Positions 11,813 through 20,009 of a stretch of DNA of 34,183 nucleotides are shown piece after piece. The DNA is from an uncultured Gammaproteobacteria bacterium (GTDB taxonomy: Bacteria > Pseudomonadota > Gammaproteobacteria > Pseudomonadales > Azotimanducaceae), in assembly GCA_913050215.1 (NCBI GenBank), contig CAJXBG010000036.1, positions 1 to 34,183 of the forward strand, given 5' to 3'. How positions within the stretch are numbered: the first letter of the stretch is position 1; each line of letters starts with the position of its first letter. The notes under the pieces were generated by a model. It was not told the DNA's origin. It saw only the letters and a program-made list of their open reading frames with translations, and ran no database searches. The translations under genes and the position numbers were made by a program.

Positions 11813-12663
11813 TGCTTTTGCGTCCTGTCCTTTTCGTCTATTGCCGCATCTGTTCCCGATGAATCATCACGAGTACCCACTCCATTGGCATTATCTATCC
11901 CTTCGTACCTTCTCGCTAACTCGCTAGCCAGAGCAAGGTAAGCCCTAGCCCCTCGCGACTGTTTGTCGTAGTAGAGCACTGGCAAGCCGTAACTGGGCGC
12001 CTCAGCCAGCCTAACATTTCTCGGAATAACAGTTCTGTATAACTTCTCTCCAAAGTGGTTCGCTAACTGATCCGAAACATCTTTTGTCAGGCTGTTTCTG
12101 GGGTCGTACATCGTTCTCACAATCCCTTCAACTTCCAAATCAGGGTTCAGGCTAGCCGTAATTCTCGATATCGTGTTAATAAGCGCTGACAAACCCTCAA
12201 GCGCGTAGTATTCGCACTGCATAGGTATCATTGCCGTGTCGGATGCCACAAGGCCATTAATAGTCAGGAGACTAAGGGAAGGGGGGCAGTCAATGACTAT
12301 ATAATCATACGATGCCTGAACCGGCATCAACGCATCTTTTAATCGAAACTCTCTCCTGTCCATAGACAGTAATTCGATCTCGGCACCGGTTAAGTCTACG
12401 TTTGATCCAAGAAGATCAAACCCCGCAGATTCGGCTTCTATTTTGGCTTCAGACACCGTCAAGCCATTAACGAGTATGTCGTATACTGACGCATCAAGTT
12501 CAGATTTATCCACACCGCTGCCCATGGTTGCATTTCCCTGAGGATCAAGATCGACCAATAGAACACGCCGCTTCATCGCTGCGAGAGAGGCGGACAGGTT
12601 AACGCTGGTTGTGGTCTTGCCCACACCGCCTTTTTGGTTGGTGATTGCTAATGCTAATGCCAA
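11806..12663 (-). CDS. parA: Chromosome-partitioning ATPase ParA (Soj family)
   Basis: Dimerising ATPase that binds DNA non-specifically and drives origin segregation with ParB. 285 residues. Deviant Walker A KGGVGKTTTS at 11-20 (signature lysine K11, catalytic K16), LVDLDPQGNAT near 35-45, and the IDCPPSLSLLT Walker B region. The last roughly 35 residues (after RRYEG) form a polar tail rich in Asp, Asn, Ser and Gln, somewhat longer than common chromosomal ParA proteins of 255-265 residues. Located after rsmG (103-base gap) and before parB. Confidence 0.97.
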   Translation of the reverse strand: MALALAITNQKGGVGKTTTSVNLSASLAAMKRRVLLVDLDPQGNATMGSGVDKSELDASVYDILVNGLTVSEAKIEAESAGFDLLGSNVDLTGAEIELLSMDRREFRLKDALMPVQASYDYIVIDCPPSLSLLTINGLVASDTAMIPMQCEYYALEGLSALINTISRITASLNPDLEVEGIVRTMYDPRNSLTKDVSDQLANHFGEKLYRTVIPRNVRLAEAPSYGLPVLYYDKQSRGARAYLALASELARRYEGIDNANGVGTRDDSSGTDAAIDEKDRTQKQW

Positions 12664-12766
12664 TTTAGAGCTACCTGTTTCTGATTGCCAACCGCTGACG
12701 ACTTCGCGGCGAATGTCATGCTATTTAACTCTACTACTGATCTTATTTAATGCCGAAAAATATCAA

Positions 12767-13405
12767 TTAGGCTGCCTTCCTCAACACAACCAAGTGTCTG
12801 GGCGCATCGATTCCGGTGACTTCCAGACGATGCACTTGCTCAAATCGCATTTGACCTATCCGCTGATCCAACACCTCATGCTTGCTTTTCATCGCGAAGA
12901 CAGCACCTTCTTCTCTCACAAGATGACTCACGCCGGTCGCAATATCAACTAAACTCGCAAAAGCTCTGCACATGACCAGATCAAACTCTCCAACATGGTC
13001 TTCTACTCTGGATTGGATGACTTCAACATTAGTCAGTTTAAGCGTCATTTTAACGTGATTAAGAAACCGCGTTTTCTTGCCATTACTATCAAGCAATGTG
13101 AATTTTTTTTCGGGATAGGCTATCGCCAAGGGTATCCCGGGCAAACCGCCACCACTACCTACGTCAAGGATATCCTGCGTTTGCTCTTCAACAAATGGAT
13201 AAAGGGCCATAGAATCCAGTATGTGTAATGGCACCATTTGCAACGGATCGCGGACCGCCGTCAGATTATAGGATTTGTTCCACTTAGCGAGTTCATGAAT
13301 AAAGTCGACGGTCTGGCTAATAAAGCGAGTACTGGGCGAAATTTTTGCGTCTGTCAGTCCCTTTTCCAGTAACGCTTCGAGGTTTTCTCTTTCGTCGGAT
13401 GCCAT
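12767..13405 (-). CDS. rsmG: 16S rRNA (guanine527-N7)-methyltransferase
   Basis: Methylates G527 of 16S rRNA using S-adenosylmethionine. 212 residues. The SAM-binding motif DVGSGGGLPGIPLAI lies around residues 81-95, and the fold is a Rossmann-type methyltransferase. The preceding SYNLTAVRDP is typical of the family (formerly gidB). Eight bases downstream of mnmG, so co-transcribed with it. Confidence 0.97.
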   Translation of the reverse strand: MASDERENLEALLEKGLTDAKISPSTRFISQTVDFIHELAKWNKSYNLTAVRDPLQMVPLHILDSMALYPFVEEQTQDILDVGSGGGLPGIPLAIAYPEKKFTLLDSNGKKTRFLNHVKMTLKLTNVEVIQSRVEDHVGEFDLVMCRAFASLVDIATGVSHLVREEGAVFAMKSKHEVLDQRIGQMRFEQVHRLEVTGIDAPRHLVVLRKAA

Positions 13406-13413
13406 CTTTCGGT

Positions 13414-15297
13414 CTACGCTGATTTTTGGCTAGCGCGAAGGTGTTTGCTCTTCTTGATATGTACCATTAACAGGGAAACCGCCGCTGGCGTCACGCCAGA
13501 AATCCTGCTTGCTTGACCTATCGTTTCCGGCTGTACATCTATCAATTTTTGGCGAACTTCATTTGAAAGTCCGTTGATCACTCCGTAATCTAGCACGGTG
13601 GGTATCACCATACCCTCTTCAGATTTCAAACGATCAATCTCTTCCTGCTGCCGCGATATATAGCCTTCGTACTTTAGGTCTATTTCGATCTGTTCATTCA
13701 CCTCTTCATCTGGCCAAACGTAACCTGCCTTTTCAATCAGGTTTTCAACGGAAACATTCGGCCGTTTCAGCAAATTAGCCAAGTTATATTCTCGGCCTAG
13801 CGCTTTACCCACCAACGTTTCTATTTCAACGTCTCCTGGATGACACCAATGGTCTTCCAACTGCGCTTTACGCGCATTAATAAGCGATAACTTTTCCTCG
13901 AACCGATGCCATCTTTGATCACCAACCAACCCCATCGCTCGGCCTGCCTCAGTCAAACGACGGTCTGCATTGTCTTGTCTGAGAATAAGACGATATTCCG
14001 CTCGACTGGTAAACATCCGATAAGGTTCTTTGGTTCCCATTGTAATGAGATCGTCGATAAGCACCCCAATATAGGCCTGATCTCTACCCGGACACCAGGG
14101 CGCTTGTTCAGTGGATTGACGGGCAGCATTAAGACCAGCAATGAGTCCTTGAGCAGCTGCTTCCTCGTATCCTGTCGTACCATTAATCTGTCCGGCAAAG
14201 TACAGCCCATTTAAATGGATTGTTTCCAAGGAGGATTTCAAATCTCTTGGTTCAAAGAAATCGTACTCGATCGCGTATCCAGGCCTTGTGATATGTGCAT
14301 TTTCAAACCCTTTGATACTTCTGACCAACTCCATCTGGACATCAAAAGGTAAACTGGTTGATATACCATTTGGATACAATTCCCGGGTGTTAAGTCCCTC
14401 TGGCTCAATGAAAATTTGGTGTGAATCTTTGTCTGAAAAACGTACGACTTTGTCTTCAATAGAGGGGCAATATCGGGGTCCAACACCGTCAATCTCTCCT
14501 GTAAACAATGGAGAGCGATCCAGTCCACTTCTAATCAGCTCGTGGGTTCTGGCATTGGTGTGAGTGATAAAACAGCTTACTTGCGCCGGATGAATCTTTC
14601 GACTACCCATATGGGACATCACGGGCCGGGGACTATCCCCGGCTTGCTCATCTAGCCCTTCAAAATTAACTGTCTTCCCATCAATTCTTGGTGGCGTTCC
14701 CGTTTTTAACCTGGCGACCTTAAAGGGCATTTCCCTCAGTCTTTCAGCTAAACGATTCGCTGGTGCATCACCAGCACGACCGCCGGCAGATTTATCAAGC
14801 CCTACATGAATAATACCGCCTAAAAACGTACCCACGGTCAAGACGACCGTCTCACTCTCGAACTCAATACCGGACGCTGTAACAACACCTCTGACTGCCT
14901 CTCCTTCAACAATAAGATCATCGACGGATTGTTGAAAAATATGGAGGTTTTGCTGGTTTTCCAGCACTCCACGAATGGCGTTCTTGTACAAATGTCTGTC
15001 AGCCTGAGCTCTGGTGGCTCGTACCGCTGGACCCTTACGCGCATTAAGTACTCTGAAATGAATACCGGCGTGGTCAGCCGCCAGCGCCATCGCGCCGCCC
15101 AAGGCATCAACTTCTTTTACCAGATGACTCTTGCCAATACCGCCGATCGCCGGATTACAGGACATTTGCCCGAGCGTTTCGATATTCTGGGTAACCAGCA
15201 GCGTTTCTACGCCCATTCTCGCGGACGCTAGCGCCGCTTCGGTACCTGCATGACCGCCGCCTACGACGATAACGCCAAATTTTTTAGGATAATTCAT
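13414..15297 (-). CDS. mnmG: tRNA uridine-34 5-carboxymethylaminomethyl modification enzyme MnmG
   Basis: FAD- and NADH-dependent subunit that, with MnmE, builds the cmnm5 group on wobble uridine 34 of certain tRNAs. 627 residues. N-terminal dinucleotide-binding motif [12 protein letters not shown] at 11-22, the [18 protein letters not shown] segment, and conserved KTGTPPRI. The C-terminal helical domain binds MnmE. First gene of the mnmG-rsmG-parA-parB set, downstream of its own candidate promoter. Confidence 0.98.
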   Translation of the reverse strand: MNYPKKFGVIVVGGGHAGTEAALASARMGVETLLVTQNIETLGQMSCNPAIGGIGKSHLVKEVDALGGAMALAADHAGIHFRVLNARKGPAVRATRAQADRHLYKNAIRGVLENQQNLHIFQQSVDDLIVEGEAVRGVVTASGIEFESETVVLTVGTFLGGIIHVGLDKSAGGRAGDAPANRLAERLREMPFKVARLKTGTPPRIDGKTVNFEGLDEQAGDSPRPVMSHMGSRKIHPAQVSCFITHTNARTHELIRSGLDRSPLFTGEIDGVGPRYCPSIEDKVVRFSDKDSHQIFIEPEGLNTRELYPNGISTSLPFDVQMELVRSIKGFENAHITRPGYAIEYDFFEPRDLKSSLETIHLNGLYFAGQINGTTGYEEAAAQGLIAGLNAARQSTEQAPWCPGRDQAYIGVLIDDLITMGTKEPYRMFTSRAEYRLILRQDNADRRLTEAGRAMGLVGDQRWHRFEEKLSLINARKAQLEDHWCHPGDVEIETLVGKALGREYNLANLLKRPNVSVENLIEKAGYVWPDEEVNEQIEIDLKYEGYISRQQEEIDRLKSEEGMVIPTVLDYGVINGLSNEVRQKLIDVQPETIGQASRISGVTPAAVSLLMVHIKKSKHLRASQKSA

Positions 15298-15354
15298 AGT
15301 ATGAGTATTCGACTAAATTTATCGATAAAGTGCCCACAATCAGTTGGGTGGCAA

Positions 15355-15382
15355 AGTATACCCATGGGTGGACCAATGTCTA
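15355..15382 (-). promoter_or_regulatory. Candidate promoter for mnmG-rsmG-parAB
   Basis: On the minus strand, TAGACA (15382-15377) and TATACT (15360-15355) are 16 bases apart, each one mismatch from consensus. The -10 element is about 58 bases upstream of the mnmG ATG in the 143-base mnmE-mnmG gap. Confidence 0.6.
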
Positions 15383-15440
15383 TCGTTACGCTTGGCAGCA
15401 TTTTGTCCATGGGCCAACACTAAGTAACGGTAAAACCGGG

Positions 15441-16829
15441 TTATTTACCGATACAAAAAGAGGAAAAAATCTCCCCTAACAAATCATCGCTGGAAAATTC
15501 TCCGGTAATTTCACAAAGACTTTCATGCGCTATTTTGAGTTCTTCTGCAAGTAATTCACCGGCCATATAAGTTGCCAATTGCACTCTTCCTCGTTCTACC
15601 GCTTCGCTTGCTTTTTCAAGTGCATGGATGTGACGACGCCTGGCTAGAACAACACCCTCGCTGGTGTCAACATAACCCACTATCTGCTTAATTGTCGTTT
15701 TAAGCTCTAAGATGCCTTCTCGAGTTTTAGCGGATATTTGCAGAACAGACCAGTTCGAATCTGTCGCCACATGAGTGTGTTTTTCAGAAAGTGGTTGCTC
15801 GAGTAAGTCAGTTTTATTGAGCAAGACTACAACAGTACCTTGACCCTCAATAATCGAAAGAAGGTCGTTAACTTCGTCGCGCCATGCTTCTCGGCAGTCC
15901 GATACGTCAACTAACAATAGCACTATATCTGCTCTTCCTGTTTCTTCCAGTGCTCTTTTTACGCCTTCTTTTTCTACCGGATTGTCTGTTTCCCTCAGTC
16001 CCGCTGTATCAAACAAATTAATGGGTATCCCGTCCATCTGTATTTTTTCCGTCAATACATCGCGAGTCGTGCCGGCATGATCCGTCACTATTGCGGTATC
16101 CTTTCCGCAAAGCGCGTTCATTAAACTTGATTTACCTGCATTGGGTTTACCGGCTAGCACCAGGGAAATACCGTCATTTAGAACAGCACCCTGTCTTGTT
16201 TGACCAAGACATGCGTTTAACCCCTCTTGTATTTCTTTAATAGATTGGCCTATGCGGTCGTTCTGCAGAAAGTCTATTTCTTCTTCGGGAAAATCAATGG
16301 CTGCTTCGATGAACAGTCGTAGGCCTACAACTTTTTTGTCAAGCGCATTTACGCGTGCTGAAAACTCACCCTGAAGAGAGTTAATCGCCCCTTTAGCAGC
16401 TTGTTTGCTAGAGCTATTTATCAGGTCTGCTATGGCCTCGGCTTGGGTTAGGTCAATTTTGTCGTTGAGAAATGCCCTGAGTGAAAACTCCCCTGGGTTA
16501 GCAATTCGGGCACCCAGTTCAAGCGTTCTTTGAAGCAAAAGATCAATGACAATGGGACCGCCGTGCCCTTGAAGTTCCAGTACATCTTCGCCGGTAAAAG
16601 AGTGGGGTGCAGGGAAATACAAACCAAGACCATGGTCAATGTTTTGACCATCGCTATCTGAGAAAGTTGAAAAAGTCGCGACCCTAGGTTTTGGTAATTT
16701 ACCGAGCACCTTCACTGCAATTTCTGCGACGAGTGGCCCTGAAACCCTGACCACCCCTATGCCGCCCTTTCCCGCTGGCGTGGCTATCGCTGCTATTGTG
16801 TCCTTGCTACCATGAGCCAAGTTCGTCAC
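15441..16829 (-). CDS. mnmE: tRNA modification GTPase MnmE
   Basis: Partner of MnmG in wobble-uridine modification; a potassium-activated, dimerisation-dependent GTPase. 462 residues. N-terminal folate-binding domain (DTIAAIATPAGKGGIGVVRVSG), a helical domain, and an inserted G domain with GKPNAGKSS (G1), DTAGLRET (G3) and NKTD (G4). The C terminus ends in the diagnostic CIGK, whose Cys is required for activity. 16 bases downstream of yidC. Separated from its partner mnmG by 143 bases that include a promoter. Confidence 0.98.
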   Translation of the reverse strand: MTNLAHGSKDTIAAIATPAGKGGIGVVRVSGPLVAEIAVKVLGKLPKPRVATFSTFSDSDGQNIDHGLGLYFPAPHSFTGEDVLELQGHGGPIVIDLLLQRTLELGARIANPGEFSLRAFLNDKIDLTQAEAIADLINSSSKQAAKGAINSLQGEFSARVNALDKKVVGLRLFIEAAIDFPEEEIDFLQNDRIGQSIKEIQEGLNACLGQTRQGAVLNDGISLVLAGKPNAGKSSLMNALCGKDTAIVTDHAGTTRDVLTEKIQMDGIPINLFDTAGLRETDNPVEKEGVKRALEETGRADIVLLLVDVSDCREAWRDEVNDLLSIIEGQGTVVVLLNKTDLLEQPLSEKHTHVATDSNWSVLQISAKTREGILELKTTIKQIVGYVDTSEGVVLARRRHIHALEKASEAVERGRVQLATYMAGELLAEELKIAHESLCEITGEFSSDDLLGEIFSSFCIGK

Positions 16830-16845
16830 CTATCGGTGTTTTATA

Positions 16846-18558
16846 TCAGGGTTGCGCTTCTACCTTTTTGTTAACGTAGAATTGCTGGGCAGCCGAAAGT
16901 ATATTGTTTACCAACCAGTATAAAACAAGCCCAGAAGGGAACCAGAGGAAAAAGAAAGTAAACATAATCGGCATTAATTTCATTACTTTCGCTTGCATAG
17001 GGTCCGGGGGTTCAGGCTGCATAAGCTGCGTTAAGAACATTGACCCTCCCATCAGGATCGGCAGCACAAAATATGGATCCATAACCGATAGGTCATCTAT
17101 CCAAAGAATAAAAGGCGCCTGGCGCAACTCCACACTTTCCATTAGGGCCCAATACAATGCCAGAAATACTGGCATCTGCAATAGAATAGGGAAACACCCA
17201 CCTAATGGGTTGGCGCCCTCTTTTTTATATAGCTCCATCATAGCCTGAGAGAACTTCTGCTTGTCATCACCAAATCTTTCTTTCAAACGAGCCATTTCAG
17301 GCTGTAACTTTCGCATTTTAGCCATCGACTTGAACCCGGCGGCTGACAACGGAAAGAGTAGTGTTTTAACCAGTATCGTCAGCCCTATGATGGCGATACC
17401 CCAATTTCCTACCATGCTATGAATCGTGTCTAGCAAAAAAAACAAAGGTTGGGCTAACCACCACAAGAAACCATAATCAACCGTCAGATCAAGCCCGGGG
17501 CTAATTTCTTCTAAGCGATATTGGTCTTTAGGTCCGACATAAAATTGCGCTCCCTGAGTCGACTGTTGACCAGATTCAACTCTCCAGATCGGACTTGTAA
17601 ACCCGAAAAGAAAAACATCCTGTTGCCTGAGATATCTCGCTTGATAGGTGTTTAATGCATCGCCCTTTGGCACCCAGGCGGAAACAAAGTAATGCTGCAC
17701 CATGGCGATATAGCCACCATCAACTTTTTCTTTGTAGGATTCTTCTTCTATGTCGTCGAATTCAAGTTTGTTGTATGGCGTACCGGGAAGGAAAGTAGCC
17801 CCGCCGGTATAAGGTTGCAGACCCATAGCATTTTCATCTGAGACTATTGGCGCGTTTCGATCTCTCTTTATTTGGGCGAAAAGTGCGCCCTGCCATGCCT
17901 CGTTAGACTTATTATCTACGATATAATCCACATCAATGAGATAATCAGACCTCCTTAGCGTGAATCGTTTAATGATCGTTGCCCCAGCTTGTTCCAGCGT
18001 AAAGTCAACCTGCAGCTCGGACTCGCCCTCTCTTAGAGAATGGTTGTAACTGGACACTCTGAATTGAGGACGACCCGCACTGGTGTCTGTGCCATTTTTA
18101 CCAATCAACCCACTTTGAGCGGCGTAGCTATTCCCTGGATCTATAAGTGTAAACGGTGATTCTGGTGTATCGATAGTGGTTGGAAAAGCTACTAGCGAAG
18201 CCTTAACAATATCGCCTCCTAACGTATCGATTGTTAGATGCAACAGATCAGACTTAACGCTAACAAGTCTACTCTCGTTGAAGGCCTGTGTTTCAGCTGT
18301 TGGTGTCTGACTCCGAGATTCTGGTTCGACAGTAGGTATAAAATCAGTAACGCTATCTAAACTCGAGCTATCTTCAATTGTTGGCACTGCTTCGGAAATA
18401 TCACTAGCAGCATTTCCATTGTCAGTGATGAACTCGGTGCCGCCCGGTAGGTCAGCCACAACTTTCCTACCTGAACCGTAGTCCTCGTTCCATGCAAGTA
18501 TTATCAGATACGCTGTAACTGCTAGACCCAACAAAATAAATATTCTTTGAAAATCCAT
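16846..18558 (-). CDS. yidC: Membrane protein insertase YidC
   Basis: Inserts and folds inner-membrane proteins, alone or with SecYEG; c and a subunits of the ATP synthase encoded nearby are known clients of the family. 570 residues. N-terminal membrane anchor (about 5-23), a Ser/Glu/Thr-rich linker, a large periplasmic beta-sandwich domain, then five membrane helices in the C-terminal third, including the FKSMAKMRKLQPEMARL cytoplasmic hairpin. The hydrophilic groove carries a Lys (ILVKTLLFPL) where E. coli has Arg366. It ends in a short basic tail. Eight bases after yidD. Confidence 0.98.
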   Translation of the reverse strand: MDFQRIFILLGLAVTAYLIILAWNEDYGSGRKVVADLPGGTEFITDNGNAASDISEAVPTIEDSSSLDSVTDFIPTVEPESRSQTPTAETQAFNESRLVSVKSDLLHLTIDTLGGDIVKASLVAFPTTIDTPESPFTLIDPGNSYAAQSGLIGKNGTDTSAGRPQFRVSSYNHSLREGESELQVDFTLEQAGATIIKRFTLRRSDYLIDVDYIVDNKSNEAWQGALFAQIKRDRNAPIVSDENAMGLQPYTGGATFLPGTPYNKLEFDDIEEESYKEKVDGGYIAMVQHYFVSAWVPKGDALNTYQARYLRQQDVFLFGFTSPIWRVESGQQSTQGAQFYVGPKDQYRLEEISPGLDLTVDYGFLWWLAQPLFFLLDTIHSMVGNWGIAIIGLTILVKTLLFPLSAAGFKSMAKMRKLQPEMARLKERFGDDKQKFSQAMMELYKKEGANPLGGCFPILLQMPVFLALYWALMESVELRQAPFILWIDDLSVMDPYFVLPILMGGSMFLTQLMQPEPPDPMQAKVMKLMPIMFTFFFLWFPSGLVLYWLVNNILSAAQQFYVNKKVEAQP

Positions 18559-18566
18559 GGGTAAAC

Positions 18567-18800
18567 CTATTGTTCGTGATTTTTATTCTGAGGGACCATG
18601 TCTATTCCACCCGGATGGAATGGATGACACTTTGTGATTCTTTTCGTCGCCAGGTATAAACCTTTCGCTACACCGTGTGTCTCTATTGCTTCAATCGTGT
18701 AGTTTGAACAGCTCGGATAAAACCGACACCTTTGACCCAGTAACGCACTGATGGAAAACTGATAGAGTTTGATCACTGCGATGAGGCTTTTCCTAAACAC
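18567..18800 (-). CDS. yidD: Membrane protein insertion efficiency factor YidD
   Basis: Small membrane-associated protein that aids YidC-dependent insertion. 77 residues with the family hallmark [19 protein letters not shown] and a C-terminal [13 protein letters not shown]. The N-terminal amphipathic helix (about 1-22) likely lies on the membrane. Its start overlaps the rnpA stop by 8 bases, and it is 8 bases upstream of yidC, the classic rpmH-rnpA-yidD-yidC arrangement. Confidence 0.96.
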   Translation of the reverse strand: MFRKSLIAVIKLYQFSISALLGQRCRFYPSCSNYTIEAIETHGVAKGLYLATKRITKCHPFHPGGIDMVPQNKNHEQ

Positions 18801-19176
18801 TGTTACGCACCTTGCTTACTTTTTCTCGAAGCTTTAGCCACACTTTTGATAATTGTCCAAATAGCTCTTCGCTAGAGCACTTAATGACTCCGGGACGGGT
18901 GATGATAACAATGTCCAAGCAGTCGTTGCTGAACATTGAGATGGCAATTTTTCGGTAGGATTCTCTGAATATTCTCTTAATCTTATTGCGATTTACAGCT
19001 AGACGGGTGTTTTTCTTACCCACTACCATTCCCATCCTGCTTGAGGGAAGGCTGCTATCAATAGCCAGAACAAGAAACTCGGAGCAACCGACCCTGTATT
19101 GGGCACGATCAAAGACGTCACTAAATTCCTTTGAATTAAGGATTCGGTTTTCTTTCGAGAAGCTTTGAGAAATCAA
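18793..19176 (-). CDS. rnpA: Ribonuclease P protein component
   Basis: Protein cofactor of RNase P, which matures the 5' ends of tRNAs. 127 residues. The RNR signature is RNKIKR at 63-68, within [17 protein letters not shown]. The start is TTG at 19176-19174; no upstream ATG exists in frame, and the N terminus from here ([13 protein letters not shown]) aligns with the family pattern. The Shine-Dalgarno is weak. The gap to rpmH is 143 bases, longer than usual, and contains a long hairpin. Confidence 0.95.
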   Translation of the reverse strand: MISQSFSKENRILNSKEFSDVFDRAQYRVGCSEFLVLAIDSSLPSSRMGMVVGKKNTRLAVNRNKIKRIFRESYRKIAISMFSNDCLDIVIITRPGVIKCSSEELFGQLSKVWLKLREKVSKVRNSV

Positions 19177-19237
19177 TGCTGTCGTCTTTTACCTGGTTAT
19201 TCAAAAGTTGTGCCAGGAGATTACCATGTCTAGCAAG

Positions 19238-19287
19238 GTCTTAGACTGCGAACTGTCAACCTTCAATGAAATAGGTAGTCCTAAGAC
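19238..19287 (-). repeat. Long imperfect inverted repeat in the rpmH-rnpA gap
   Basis: GTCTTAG-ACT (19238-19247) pairs with AGTCCTAAGAC (19277-19287) with one bulged base, and the flanks CAA/TTG extend the stem with a mismatch. The loop of about 29 bases holds a smaller ACCT/AGGT repeat. No T-run follows, so it is not a standard terminator. It could control read-through or processing between the abundant rpmH message and rnpA (inference). Confidence 0.55.
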
Positions 19288-19319
19288 GTTGAGTCAGTTT
19301 TGAGCCTAAGGAAGGATAC

Positions 19320-19454
19320 TTATGCGGAGAGTACTTTACGGCCCTTCGCTCTACGTCTTTTTAGCACTAGACGACCATTTTTAGTTGCCATCCTGGCACG
19401 GAAACCATGAGTACGCTTGCGTTTGATAACGCTAGGTTGAAAAGTTCTTTTCAT
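19320..19454 (-). CDS. rpmH: 50S ribosomal protein L34
   Basis: Small basic protein of the large ribosomal subunit. 44 residues starting [18 protein letters not shown], followed by [21 protein letters not shown] and KVLSA, an almost canonical L34. First gene of the leftward arm, beside oriC, which is a highly conserved position. Preceded by a strong promoter. The A-run near codons 4-5 (about 19440-19444) is hard to count by eye, so the outer coordinate may be off by one base. Confidence 0.93.
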   Translation of the reverse strand: MKRTFQPSVIKRKRTHGFRARMATKNGRLVLKRRRAKGRKVLSA

Positions 19455-19496
19455 GATATTTATTCCGAAAATGTGTTGGTTCAAAAATGAGCGCGA

Positions 19497-19525
19497 AGTC
19501 TAATCAAGATGCATGACTGAGTCAA
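19497..19525 (-). promoter_or_regulatory. Sigma70-type promoter of rpmH
   Basis: On the minus strand, TTGACT (19525-19520) and TAGACT (19502-19497) are 17 bases apart, each close to consensus. The -10 element is about 42 bases upstream of the rpmH ATG. Transcription from here leaves the origin region leftward. Confidence 0.7.
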
Positions 19526-19564
19526 TTTGAGTTTTGATATATTTTTCTAGGCTCTAAGATCCCT

Positions 19565-19620
19565 TCTTTTAATATAAAGATCTTTATATATATAAACTTA
19601 TTGTTATTACTCTTATTAGG
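19565..19620. other. AT-rich candidate DNA-unwinding element with 18-bp palindrome
   Basis: This stretch is almost entirely A and T and includes a perfect 18-base palindrome at 19572-19589 (centre AAAGATCTTT) followed by alternating TATATATA and TTATT-type runs. It lies next to the DnaA boxes, where the duplex is expected to melt. The GATCT-T start recalls the 13-mers of E. coli oriC, but the match is partial. Confidence 0.6.
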
Positions 19621-19686
19621 GACCGAATAATTGTGTATCAGTAGCTTTTATCCATAGCTTTCAGTAGTTTAGGGCGGTTGTAAGTC

Positions 19687-19695
19687 TGTGTATAA
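19687..19695 (-). promoter_or_regulatory. DnaA box (TTATACACA)
   Basis: Exact match to TTATNCACA on the minus strand, in the oriC cluster. Confidence 0.8.
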
Positions 19696-19748
19696 GCAGT
19701 GTTAGGGTGGAAGTTTCTCTGTGGGTAACCTGTGTTGAAATGATAGGG

Positions 19749-19757
19749 TTATCCACA
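19749..19757 (+). promoter_or_regulatory. DnaA box (TTATCCACA)
   Basis: Exact match to the high-affinity consensus on the plus strand, in the oriC cluster. Confidence 0.88.
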
Positions 19758-19787
19758 ATTGTTCAGGCTGCAAAATGCACCGTTTTT

Positions 19788-19807
19788 TTATCCACAACTT
19801 ATTCACA
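19788..19807 (+). promoter_or_regulatory. Paired DnaA boxes (TTATCCACA and TTATTCACA)
   Basis: Two exact plus-strand boxes at 19788-19796 and 19799-19807, two bases apart and in the same orientation. They are 11 bases apart start to start, so both lie on about the same face of the helix. This is the strongest DnaA site of the window. Confidence 0.88.
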
Positions 19808-19881
19808 GGTTAGCCACCGCTTACCTACTATATTCGTGTATAACATATTGAAAAATAAGGCGTTTTTTTTAACCTTTTTTT

Positions 19882-19909
19882 GTGACAACTATTGGCTTGA
19901 GAGTACAAT
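19882..19909 (+). promoter_or_regulatory. Candidate dnaA promoter
   Basis: GTGACA (19882-19887) and TACAAT (19904-19909) are 16 bases apart, each one mismatch from consensus. Transcription would start near 19916 and give a leader of about 94 bases before the GTG start of dnaA. The DnaA boxes at 19788-19843 lie just upstream and could allow autoregulation (inference). Confidence 0.55.
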
Positions 19910-20009
19910 TGGAGTTACTATTCGTGAAACGCGTTTCTGTAGTACCCTGCTTCGCAAATAACGTGTCTCCAAAAATAATAACATGCATCACGGCTTGTAC
20001 GGAGGGTCT

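Larger units (their letters stand above)
19540..19860. other. oriC: Chromosomal replication origin (oriC)
   Basis: The 555-base gap between rpmH and dnaA has the structure of a bacterial origin. An AT-rich segment (about 19540-19620) is followed by a DnaA-box cluster. Exact boxes of the form TTATNCACA are at 19687-19695 (minus), 19749-19757, 19788-19796 and 19799-19807 (plus). One-mismatch boxes are at 19632-19640 (minus), 19648-19656 (plus), 19720-19728 (minus) and 19835-19843 (minus). Gene direction diverges here on both sides and two parS sites lie within 5 kb. Only two GATC sites (19558 and 19579) occur in the whole gap, unlike the dense GATC set of E. coli oriC. The limits given are approximate. 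Confidence 0.9.

Noticed and set aside
19320-19455. Possible frameshift in rpmH at the A-run near codons 4-5
   Set aside because: The call depends on counting one homopolymer by eye. With one fewer A the protein is a canonical L34 and the rpmH promoter spacing is also ideal, so I treat the gene as intact.
19707-19961. 84-codon open frame on the plus strand inside oriC
   Set aside because: It runs through the DnaA boxes and the candidate dnaA promoter, has no ribosome-binding site, and its translation resembles no known protein; the DNA signals explain the region better.
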